From: Xanthostigma xanthostigma
Taxonomy: Eukaryota > Arthropoda > Insecta > Raphidioptera > Raphidiidae
Direction: 5' to 3'
NCBI GenBank assembly: GCA_963575645.1
Contig: OY754464.1
Coordinates: 82,496,948-82,560,947, forward strand
Length of the DNA: 64,000 nucleotides
Shown here: piece after piece, positions 32,401 to 42,300 of the stretch
Numbering within the stretch: the stretch's first letter is position 1
Layout: every line of letters starts with the position of its first letter
Made by a program: the position numbers and the translations under genes
Notes under the pieces: model-generated
What the model saw: only the letters and a program-made list of their open reading frames with translations
Databases searched by the model: none
What the model was told of the DNA's origin: nothing

Positions 32401-34688
32401 ATATGGTTCAAAACATAGTATTCACAGTTTTTGTAACAACTATCAATCAGCGATAATTCTCTAACATCAATCTTATTGTCTCTAGATGAAACATCAATTT
32501 TATCCCAATAATTTTCTTCCAAATTAGACGCACTACTGGAATCTGATGCTATAACATTATTACTTTCTAATCTGGATGACCTATGAACTTCCGAATCAGA
32601 CAGATTATCAATATCTTGGTTATCAGAGGAGTCTTCTGTTTCTGAGGTAGGGTTTTCAATATGTTGACCCTTTGAGAAACATTCTGTTTTTGATTTTGAC
32701 ACTTTATCATTTCGGTTGTCTGTGAAATGATTAGTTCCTGATTTTTCAATATCTCGACCATCTGAAGAATTTTCTGAGTCAGATATTGTTAATGCAGGTC
32801 GCTTAATGTCTTCTTTATCCACCGAATCACATTTTGCATTACGTCTACCTAACAAATTATCGCGTTTTGTGGCATTAGGAATTTTGGAAGTATTTTTTTG
32901 TTTTGGCAAACGACGAGAGCTTTCAGAACTGGAATTACCAATGTCTGAATTTAAATAAATGCTGGGACCATAAACGACTTGCGTATTTTTATTATTATCC
33001 TTCGAATCTAATTCAGGAAAATCATTCGTAATATCTGAATTGGATTTTTCAGAGTTCAGTTTAAATATATCTTGTTCATAAATAGCAAATTGTTTTTCAC
33101 TAAGTGCGTCTTCACTGCCCGTCGCTACAACATAATACGGCACTTTTTTATTACGCGACTCCAAAACTTTTGCGTAGGGTCTCAATTTCTTATCATCTAA
33201 TTTTAATTTCTTTTTACTTATTTTATTGATGCCGAATCTCTGATTTCTAAGTACAAGCCGATTCTTACATAAACTAGAATCGCTTTTCACAGGATTTTCA
33301 TTACAAGACTCCAACGACGCGGTGCTATCATTTTCGGCGATATCAAAAGCCGTTTTTTCACTTTCGTTAGATGTGCTTTCCGTATGATTTTTTCTTTTAG
33401 AAAACATTTTTATAAGCGTCATATCGGACTTTGTTGGCTGCAAAAGTACAGTATCGCTTACCTCCCATTCGTTAGTAGATATAACAGCAGATGACGAACT
33501 CTTGTCTATGAAACGTTAACAGTTAAATAAGTTTAAAAGAAAATATCACAACAGTAGAACGCCGATTATCCGAATTAATTGGAACCGGGGTCGATTTGGA
33601 TAATCGGTTATAGACTGGTAATAAAGCAAAACGAACTGTCACACATAGAATAAACTTTATTCAACTCATGCGCGTTATTCATGTTTTATCATGCCTAAAA
33701 ACCGAACCCTAAATAGCCATTTACCGACTGGTGACAATTACTTGTCATAACTCAATGAAGATTCCTACTAGCTCGACCATTGTGGAGTAATGAAAATAAA
33801 CGTAACTATTTTCTGAGTCGTAACGAAATAGTCGGTAACAACAACTCCGTTGTTACCCATTGAGGCTAAAATTGAGAGGCCGAATGTTTTCGACATGGAG
33901 TTTATTCATAACCGGCTAACCTCAAACCAAAACATTGAATCGTGCTGTTTGGTGCTGTTAGTATTGACAGTTTTTTTTATAAAGAAATAAATAGATATTT
34001 ACAACATCTCATTATAATTAAAACATGAATAACGCGCAATTGTTGAATAAAATTATGGGCGCAACTTGTAGGCTAAGTCATGATCTGTCAGCGCCATGAA
34101 TGACTTAGACTACTAGTTACGCCAATAACTATTATTAAGTTTAACAAACACAGTTCTACAATAACGCTCACTTGAACAACTCGATCTGATACCATTGTAG
34201 CGTCTACACGGCAATTGTCACTCGCATTTTTGTATTCTTGCGTCCCCACAAAACCTTTTTTTATTGAAAAATTACTTGGTTTTAATTTTTTATATTACGC
34301 TTAGGACCGATTCGGATATTTGGCGATTCGGTTAATCGGCGTTCTACTGTATTTTAATGCACTTACCTTTACCAATTCTTCTCATATTTTCAATTCTTGC
34401 GTTTTTATTCATCGAAGTTGATTCAAGAACACTGGATTGCGTGGAACATCTCAAAGAACATAACTCATTTTGATTATTCTTTATAGAATGTTTAATTTTC
34501 TTTAGTTTCATATTTTTTACTGAAGGTTTCACTATTCCTGTATGCTTTAGTTTTGTATAAACGCAAGTTTTGCGATTATTTTTAGACTTTTTGCCTTGAA
34601 AAGAAAAAGACTTCAGTCAGCCCAAGAGATAAAATTTTAATCTACCGAAAAATTATCGTAAAGTTAGATTTCATACAAACTTACCCAT
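26487..34688 (-). CDS. NOL9: NOL9 polynucleotide 5'-hydroxyl-kinase
   Basis: Nucleolar RNA 5'-kinase of the Clp1/Grc3 family, needed for ITS2 processing in 60S ribosome biogenesis (family knowledge). Exons in transcript order: 34688-34685 (ATGG only), 34594-34367, 33505-31693, 30572-30123, 27836-27712, 26737-26487. The total is 2871 nt, divisible by three: 956 aa plus stop. The N-terminal half is basic, then Ser/Asp-rich and low complexity, as in nucleolar proteins. A P-loop Walker A CGGNSVGKSTFLRYL is encoded near 31860-31890, followed by CIDVDPGQTEF, the Clp1/Grc3 second motif. PWIINTMGFCRGLG and the C-terminal GFGIVRGVDMENQ match NOL9. The long coding exon ends at a weak donor (GTTGGT) forced by phase. 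A tiny first coding exon makes the start less certain than the body. Introns contain at least five mobile elements. It is divergent from AAGAB. Confidence 0.92.
26816..27628. mobile_element. GCTCTG-family MITE split by a nested foldback
   Basis: Left part (CATGCGCAGTAACTAAAACG, to 26882) and right part (CGAGATTAGAACACTTTTAG, from 27473) together match the intact copy at 2690-2938. In the last NOL9 intron. Confidence 0.85.
26883..27464. mobile_element. Nested foldback with ATAGATATATA ends
   Basis: Flanked by a perfect 8 bp duplication TTCCAACC (26875-26882 and 27465-27472), a site present once in the intact host MITE. Long arms include TACAAAATGGCTTCCAA and TTCTAAGCTTTTA. Related copy at 51932-52312. 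Confidence 0.87.
28213..29379. mobile_element. piggyBac-like TTAA element with a nested insert
   Basis: Ends GGTAGTACGAGCACCAGGGC and GCGCTCGTACTACC, flanked by TTAA (28209-28212, 29380-29383). Inner arms repeat CTTGATTT...TCAATGAAAACATATC. It carries a TTTGACGTCATAACGTC element (28553-29207) in its centre. In NOL9 intron 4. Confidence 0.85.
29549..30114. mobile_element. MITE with AAGGACGCTGCACACGAGGC ends, with a nested palindrome
   Basis: AAGGACGCTGCACACGAGGC and GCCCCGTGTGCAGCGGCTTT are inverted. Inside, 29700-29861 is a second palindrome (TAGGTTTGTTC, GCAGCCGCGAACGGTAACA) around GCGCAAGACT repeats. Its right end is 8 bp from the donor of the NOL9 exon 30572-30123. Confidence 0.8.
30654..31239. 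mobile_element. hAT-like MITE with TAGTGATGTG ends, copy 1
   Basis: Ends TAGTGATGTGTCGATC and CATGTGGACACATCACTA; body shared with 58194-58806 (GAACGACTCGCTC; CACTGTAAGCTTAGTACTAT in inverse). No convincing duplication at this site. Lies in NOL9 intron 3. Confidence 0.8.
31417..31672. mobile_element. TTTGACGTGATAACGTC element, internally deleted copy
   Basis: TTTGACGTGATAACATCTTA at the left and ACGTTATCACGTAAAACTAT ... GACTAACC-type right end; only about 255 bp. It lies next to the long NOL9 exon, 20 bp from its donor. Confidence 0.75.
33552..34349. mobile_element. pogo/Tigger-like MITE with a nested insert, in NOL9 intron 2
   Basis: Ends CAGTAGAACGCCGATTATCC and GGTTAATCGGCGTTCTACTG. The compact copy at 55761-56088 is uninterrupted; here about 480 bp (roughly 33659-34137, starting CAACTCATGCGCGTTATTC) is inserted. 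Related insert sequence lies at 39646-40112. Confidence 0.85.
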
Positions 34689-34943
34689 ACTTTAAAACTA
34701 ATATATGTAAAAAGGAAAAACAAATTTAAATTAAAAAAATTATTAAGCTAGATAATACACGTGTAATCAGATTCAACTGTCATTTCGCACTGTTTTCGAG
34801 GTTATCTTTTCGCGAACCGAATTATGCAACCTCCTAGGCGCAACTAAACTTGTCAATACTACTACGGCACGCGCTTCTATACTGGTAAATAATGCGTACT
34901 TAATTAATATTTCTATTGAAATAATAAGACAATAAATATACCG
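34689..34943. promoter_or_regulatory. Shared divergent promoter region of NOL9 and AAGAB
   Basis: 255 bp separate the NOL9 start codon (- strand, 34688) from the AAGAB start codon (+ strand, 34944). The interval is AT-rich with a slightly GC-richer centre (about 34790-34880) and contains no recognisable transposon, unlike almost every other intergenic stretch here. The absence of insertions suggests constraint. No TATA box position is claimed; the bidirectional role is inferred from geometry only. Confidence 0.5.
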
Positions 34944-35702
34944 ATGGCGGTAAATACTAATGCATTTCCGCGTGCCGTTTGCATAAACCTTGACGAATCA
35001 TCGAAATCTGTGGTAAAATTAATTCTGGGTTCTGATGCGCTGCCAATAAATTCAGTTGAAAACCAATACAGTGATTACACATGGAATATTCAAAATAAAT
35101 ATTACAAAGCGGACGTATTGCTCTCTGAATTACATAGTGGTTTTAAATCAGACAGCAGTTTTGAAGAGTCTGTGGAAGCTGTGATTATAAAATTCGACAG
35201 TAATGACAAGAATAGTTTTAAGAACATTGCAAAATTTCAGCCATTCCTTACAAACTGTAGTGCCGAAATTCAGTTGTTAATATGTGATTCAATATCAACT
35301 GATAGCGAGGTTAAAAGAAAAGATGCAGTGGACTGGTGTATAAAATCGGGGTTTGAATTGATCGACTTACATCCGGAGCAGGAAACGGGTCTTATTGAAC
35401 AAGATGTGATAATTGAAAAGTTTGGCGTAGAAAGAATAATCGAAGCCCTCGAGTCCCATTTGTGGCCCAATGCAGAACTAAATGGAAAAATAGATATGGA
35501 CTTGGAAAACAAAAAATTAGATGAAAATGCTGAAATTGAACTTGATAATTTCAATGAGTTGTTTTCTCAATTGAACGCAATGAAAGAGGGTGTTCAATCG
35601 ATGCCGGGCAACGATCGCTTACGATGCGCCGAACAAGCCGCTATGGCCTTCTGGAACGCTATAGGCGGAGATTCGGAAGAAAGCGATGATTTTGACAATT
35701 AA
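34944..35702 (+). CDS. AAGAB: Alpha- and gamma-adaptin-binding protein p34
   Basis: Cytosolic chaperone-like factor that binds AP-1 and AP-2 adaptor subunits and supports clathrin-adaptor assembly (family knowledge). It is an uninterrupted 252-codon frame, somewhat shorter than human AAGAB (about 315). The N-terminal two thirds resemble a degenerate Rab-like GTPase fold (start RAVCINLD, then VEAVIIKFDSND). The C-terminal part carries the signature FGVERIIEALESHLWPN, then FNELFSQLNAMKEGVQSMP and the end motif AEQAAMAFWNAIGGDSEE. No intron is needed. The start at 34944 is the first ATG after the divergent promoter region. A hAT-like MITE begins 13 bp after the stop, so the 3'UTR probably includes mobile DNA. 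Confidence 0.9.
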   Translation: MAVNTNAFPRAVCINLDESSKSVVKLILGSDALPINSVENQYSDYTWNIQNKYYKADVLLSELHSGFKSDSSFEESVEAVIIKFDSNDKNSFKNIAKFQPFLTNCSAEIQLLICDSISTDSEVKRKDAVDWCIKSGFELIDLHPEQETGLIEQDVIIEKFGVERIIEALESHLWPNAELNGKIDMDLENKKLDENAEIELDNFNELFSQLNAMKEGVQSMPGNDRLRCAEQAAMAFWNAIGGDSEESDDFDN

Positions 35703-35715
35703 CGATCATTATCTC

Positions 35716-36198
35716 TAGTGATGTGCCGGATATCCGTATCCGTTAGTTTTTTGGCGGATCTTTTACCTTATTAATTTTCAATTCATAGATGAAATTTTAT
35801 ATATATAGGTGATTAGGTAATAATGAAAACCTGTTAAAGTCTATTCAGATTATTTTTTTAAATCGTATTTGGCACCTTTATATTGCAAACATTTATCGTA
35901 GTGAGTACCATACCAATAGTACATAACTCAAAGGTACTAAATCAGCTATCTTTATAATGAGATATTGCACATCGATCTTTGGAAAGAGACAATCTGTTAT
36001 GAGAGTTAACTCTTAAAGAGGTCAATAACTTTTTCTCATAACAGATAGTCTATTTCTAAAGGTCGATGTGCAATATTTACCGCCGCGTACTCTAAGAAAG
36101 TTAAGATCCGTATTCGTAACCGCGGATCTTGAAACCAAAAACCCGTGTTCAGATCCGTATCCGCGGATATACATTTTCAACGATCCGGCACATCACTA
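35716..36198. mobile_element. hAT-like MITE with TAGTGATGTGCCGGAT ends
   Basis: Inverted ends TAGTGATGTGCCGGAT and ATCCGGCACATCACTA, flanked by a perfect 8 bp duplication ATTATCTC (35708-35715 and 36199-36206). It begins 13 bp after the AAGAB stop. Confidence 0.92.
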
Positions 36199-36339
36199 AT
36201 TATCTCATCGGTGTATTGTTTTAGAATAACCTTTTTTCTTTTATGGACCAAAGAATTTTCAATGGGAAGATCTTGCATTTTGTATACCTGAGTAAATCGC
36301 ATATCTAATGTTAAAACATTTTCCTTTTATGAGCTAGTG

Positions 36340-37325
36340 CCAGGAGGCGGAGTTACAAATTTATCGACGCGAGCGTTTGTGGTGAAACTTCAAACTCAAA
36401 TTTTCCGTATGTCAGTGAACAATGTTTATCAAAAGTGAAAATAGTTATAATTTTATAGTTTTTTTAATTACAAAGAAAACGGGGGCAGAACTAAGCAATC
36501 TGGAAATGCTTGTTGTGTTCCGGGCTGTTGCGCTGATGTTGATTTAAGTAAAATAAAGATCATTGGCGCCATAATTTGACGTTACGCTGTTGGTGTAAAC
36601 AAATTATTTATATATATTGTACGTCATAATTGATAAATAAATAATTCTCACGTACCTTTTATGTTATGCTATTTGTATAATGGTTTACAATCTGAATTTT
36701 ATTGTATATGAAATTAACAGCAGTTTTCCGTATTACGTTTTTTATTTATACATCGTGGCCAATTGGGATTTTGAATGAAATTTTTTTTGTCATAAATGGA
36801 AAGATCGTATATAAGTTTTATAACAAAACTATTTTTCTTTTTTTTATTTTCGTTATAATTCAAAAGTTATATCAAATTAAAAGTAAATTTTTGTACCCAG
36901 TTCCGAGAACGCGCCGACATTTCCCGAACATAATGTGACGTCATAATGTTTTAGTCAATACACATGTAGAAGCCATTGATAGTATACTGCGTATATACAT
37001 TTTACCATTATGACGTCACAACTGTCAAAAACAATTTTAGTGCGTTTGCAGTCACGTGATTTTTTTAAATATTTTATCAATTTTAAATTGCTTATAATTA
37101 AAAAAGTTTTTTGAAAGTTTTTCGCATCGATTATCAATATTATTTATAATAAAGTTTTAAAATACAATAAAAAAATCGATAATTGTCTTTTTTTCAAAAG
37201 CCTAATTAAAGTTTCGACTTATCAGCATAGAAACACGTCGCGATTTCCGTAAAAAGTGAGTTAAATACTTTTCTATTACCCACAAGCGGCGCTAGTAGGC
37301 TTCGTGGTGCACACAGCCTATACAG
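36340..37325. repeat. Dispersed repeat, copy 2
   Basis: Longer version of the repeat at 21717-22266, sharing GACGTTACGCTGT and TTCTCACGTACCTTTTATGT. Short frames here are not convincing genes. Confidence 0.7.
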
Positions 37326-37620
37326 AAGAAAAAAATTTGTTGGATTATTTTAATTTTATTTTACTAATGTTTTTTAATCACAGAAATAATTTTTTTATAC
37401 AATGTTATACACTAATAACGTATAATACTTGTAAATTCTTTAGACTAATAAATAGTTTCTTTTTTTATTGAATAATTTGCCTGATATTTGCCTACTTAAA
37501 AATTTCCTTTTTTTAATGTATATATACAAATCATTTTTTTTAACGTACTTGAATTGAAACGGTACGAACTTCCGGTACCAAAATCATTCAAAATTTAAAT
37601 CAGAAAAGTTATGAGTGTTT

Positions 37621-38335
37621 TATGGACCAAGAGCTGGCTACGGAGAAAATGGGTGACTCGGTGCAGAGCTGAAAATTTGCAGAATAATAGGAGATAGTAT
37701 AAGTAAGTAGGGAAAAAATTGCTAGAAGGCTAGGCGGAAGATAAAGAGCCGCCAGAAGGCGCTAATGTTGCGAAAAATCAGTGCACTTCTGGCAATTTCT
37801 CTACTTATTCTGTAATTCAAAACTAGATTATATATATTATGCATTATAGTTATAAGGGCATACTGAAAATTCAAACATGATATAATATTTACATTCGACA
37901 AATATTCAAAATTATTAATGACATTTTGATAGAAATAAAATTAATCGTCATATATTTTCATTAATAAAATTACGTTGTTATAACAACGTAATTTTATTAA
38001 TTTATTTAATTTTATTTCTATCAAAATGTCATTAATAATTTTGAATATTTGTCGAATGTAATTATTATATCATGTTTGAATTTTCAGTATGCCCTTATAA
38101 CTATATAATGTATAATATATAATCTAGTTTTGAATTACAGAATAAGTATACAAATTGCCAGAAGTGCACTGATTTTTCGCAACATTAGCGCCTTCTGGCG
38201 GCTCTTTATCTTCCGCCTAGCCTTCTAGCAATTTTTTCCCTACTTACTTATACTATCTCCTATTATTCTGCAAATTTTCAGCTCTGCACCGAGTCACCCA
38301 TTTTCTCCGTAGTCAGCTCTCCGTCTATTACTGTA
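37621..38335. mobile_element. Long foldback element, copy 2
   Basis: About 300-bp arms (AGAGCTGGCTACGGAGAAAA opposite TTTTCTCCGTAGTCAGCTCT). Flanks TATGGACCAA and CCGTCTATTA match the flanks of copy 1 in reverse. Confidence 0.85.
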
Positions 38336-38817
38336 GGATTTTTAAAAGAAGACCGGTCTATGGAATGTAGCCCTACGACCTTATTGCAGAAGAGCGCACA
38401 TGTATTTTATATTAGTAAAAAGGTAATGATCCTGGAACCGCTTCTATGCAATAAGGGAGTCCAGTCGACCAATCGTATCACAATTGTGGTATCGCGATAA
38501 TTGTACTCTTGCCATAGCCGTATGACTATACAGCCACACTTGCTAACAGTACAAAAAAAAAATCATACACCAGACAGTACATAGGCGTGCGTCCACGGAC
38601 TAAGTTGAGGGGTGTTGTCTGAATATCAAAATGGAAAGTAAAAAGTTAGAAGTGGCGCTAGGGAGGTCATAGCGAATGTAATTAAAATGTGCGAGTTAGA
38701 GGCCTTAAAATTTAAAGCTATACATTGTTTGCACGCCTATAAATTCCGATAATTTGGGAACACTTCAGCGACTTCTTGCCCTTTCCCCACCGGTCTTCTT
38801 TCGCTGATCGCACAGTA
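38332..38817. mobile_element. MITE with ACTGTNGGAT...AAGAAGACCGG ends, copy A
   Basis: Starts ACTGTAGGATTTTTAAAAGA then AGACCGGTC, ends ACCGGTCTTCTTTCGCTGAT then CGCACAGTA. Copy B at 46850-47373 is longer. Several small deletions disrupt the frame seen in copy B. Confidence 0.75.
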
Positions 38818-39333
38818 CACAATTACAAGTCAAAAATCAGCCATAAATTAAAAACTATTGTCCAATTTACTATTTAAATGTAATTTAGGAACAAATAAAA
38901 TTAAAGCGATATGTGTAGTTAACAGACAAATATTTTTTCTACTTTAAAATCCACGCATGATTTCAAAACGATTTAATATTATTATAACCACAAATAATTA
39001 TTTAATTAATGTAAGAATGACTTTTGATTTTATTATAACTATAAATATTATTAAGTCACATTGAATGATAAATCCGAAAACATACTATCTTCATTCAAAA
39101 GTGTAAAAAAAGGGAAACCGTCTTTATTTTAGATTAATCGGTTTATCATCAGATTCTACCGGATCACCTTGAATTAAAATATGCCTGTCAACAAATCGTA
39201 GTTTGTCGTTGAGGCGATGTATCCATGTCTTTTATCACTGATTTGTGACTTAAAATTATATCCGTAAGGTAATATACTATAAAACTAATGCTATATAGTT
39301 TCATTCATTCCAATTTCATTGAAATATACAATT

Positions 39334-42300
39334 TTAGACTGGGTTTGGTATTTCTGGTATTAACGATGCGAAGAACGTGGTGAAAAATGTCCACATAACC
39401 GTCAAAACTGTTGGCCGATCCTCGGCCACTTCCGGCGCGACAGCCGCGGGATCTGCGTTTTGGTTGGCTCGCTGCGCGGCTTGATTCTCGGCCGCTCGCG
39501 GGATTTCGTTTCGGAGAATGTTGTTGTTTTCGGCACCTTCGGCGTCGTTGTTATTGTCTAGAGCCGGTGCCCTAAAGAATCCAATCTGGTATCTGAAATA
39601 TTATGAAAATATACGGTTTTATACTTCGAAATCGATAATAGTTATTGGCGTAACTAGTAGTCTAAGTCATTCATCGCGCTGACAGGTCATGACTTAGCCT
39701 ACAAGTTACGCCCATAATTTTATTCAACAATTGCGCGTTATTCATGTTTTAATTATAATGAGATGTAAATATCTATTTATTTCTTTATAAAAAAAAACTG
39801 TCAATACTAACAGCACCAAACAGCACGATTCAATGTTTTGGTTTGAGGTTAGCCGGTTATGAATAAACTCCATGTCGAAAACATTCGGCCTCTCAATTTT
39901 AGTCTCAATGGGTAACAACGGAGTTGTTGTTACCTACTATTTCGTTACGACTCAGAAAATAGTTACGTTTATTTTCATTACTCCACAATGGCCGAGCTAG
40001 TAGGAATCTTCATTGAGTTATGACAAGCAATTGTCACCAGTCGGTAAATGGCTATTTAGGGTTCGGTTTTTAGGCATGATAAAACATGAATAACGCGCAT
40101 GAGTTGAATAAACAATATAGTAAAAGGTAAGACACAATCGCAGAGAATAGTTTCAAATTAATAATAATGCGTTTAACGTCCGTTTCTCGACTTTATGTCA
40201 TAACAGACGCCATTCGCACCATTACTATTTTCCAGCTATCAGACTACATTTTTAAACTTCCACTTAAGGAGGTTGAGCCGTTTTATGAAGATAATGAAAA
40301 AAATCTGAAATAAAGTTTTTTAAGTAATAGATTTTTTTATGACAAAATTTTTTGTAAAAAATCCAAAATCATTAGGAGATTTATAAAGTCAAAAATTAAA
40401 AAAAACTTTTATATGTAGTCTTATGGAAAATATGTCAACCTAGCATGCAAACGGTACATTTTAATTTTTTGAAAATAACCAAATAATGTCAGCAGTTCCG
40501 AAAACTATCTATGTAAAGCATCGATGTCTTACGCATAGTTTAATATTTTTTCCAATTTAATTAGGAGACTTTTAATCAATAAAAAAAATTATTAAGCATC
40601 AGCACTTTTCGATTATGGACTTTTATTTCTGACAATTTTAACTGAATTTTCAACTTTTTAATGATTTAATTTTAATTTTTATTACTTCTAGTTTCTTTTT
40701 TTAATCATTTACTAAAAAAAAATATGTAAAATACAGATATTTACATAAATTTATTTTTTCTAACCTAACTTTGTACAAAAAATTCAAAAGTTAGTCCATT
40801 AAGTAAAATACTGAAATAATTAATTAATATAAAAAAAATGTTTATTTATGCCTTTATGACAATAATTGATTGGTATCAACGACTTATAACCTTTTGTAAA
40901 AATTTACTATGGAAAAGTTCCCATTTACAATTCGACTTACTTTTGATTGGGACTGTAACGCATCAACCTCCTTAATTAACAGTAATGGGCGAATGAAGGA
41001 ATTTTAGGACATTAGGATAAAGTAGGCCAATTTTGAGCACAAGAGTTTGGCAGGTAATCGGCCATGGCCTTGAATAAGGAACCATCTCGATATTTGAAAT
41101 TATTGACGAAAACCTCAACAAGATGGCCGGTACAGGAATTACCGTTTCTCGGCGAGAGGCAGCAGGAAAAAGTCCCAGCTACATCTGCCCCCGCCGGGAT
41201 TTGAACCCGGTACCTCCCGAATGCGAGTCTAGTGCTCTCACCACTACGCCACCCCGCTCGGTGAATAATTTCAAATTATTATAACTCAATTATACTTACA
41301 AGTAAATAGAAAATCCCAGGAATACAACGATAATAAAACGCAGGGGCGACGAATAGAAGTACACAATACTAAAAAGTATCGTCAGCCTACTAAGCACATA
41401 GAACCAATCCAACCAGTCACGATCAATCAATCCTTCATCGGGTTCGTTCCCGATATTAACCACGGGATTTGCGTTTCCTTGTTCGTTCTCGGGTACATTG
41501 TGACCGTCGGCCGGTGGAGCTTCATTAGCCTGATAATTATCGTTTAAGAATAAATTCTGATCCTGAGACGTTCCATTCTGTACACTGAAAAAAAGAAAAC
41601 AAAAACGTAACAACGATCATTAAATCTAGACTAATCTTAACTTCAAGGGGAAGCTTGGATCTTTAGTATGCTGTATATTAATCTACAGTATGTAAACACG
41701 TAAGGTGCACATAGGGAAATTAACATTGAGAAAAAATGACTGGATCAGAGTGAGCCTTGAAATCTTGTTTTTCAATTTGACAGATAATATTCTTTTGCAA
41801 AATGAATATGTATACTACCGAAGAAAATATTCAAATGATTACAACATAATCGGACTTTTTTTATTAACGGGACATTAAATTTCCAAAAATACTTAAATAT
41901 GGTGCGAGTTCCAATATCTCCGCCTATTAGTGTTGAACCTAAAGACATTGGATCTCTGATTTACCAACGCGCATACGTCATACCAGTCAGCCAATTTTTT
42001 AATGAAATGTTTCCAAACAGATGGAGTTGTTTTTTTGTTTTATTTTTGTACAAAAAAATTAAAATAATGATTTATAAGAGCTTTTTATTATTAAAAAAGC
42101 CAAGTAAAATAAAAATAAATCAAAATAAAATAGAAATCCTTAAGATTACCACGATAATTCAATAGAAATAACAATTAATGCAGTCATGGCTAACTCTGAT
42201 CCAAGTATTTTTTCCCAATGCTAATTTCCCTATGTGCACCTTACGTGTTTACATACTGTATAAAGAGAGTGCGAATTTTGTGAGTTTGTTTATATGCGGA

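Noticed and set aside
41190-41262. Possible tRNA (Ala-like anticodon loop) on the - strand
   Set aside because: T arm is good, but the acceptor stem does not pair and it continues into a SINE body.
41899-42165. 88-codon frame starting MVRVPISPPISVEPKDIG
   Set aside because: It is inside a TA-flanked MITE. The second copy (62574-63126) has indels that break the frame, so I did not call a gene.
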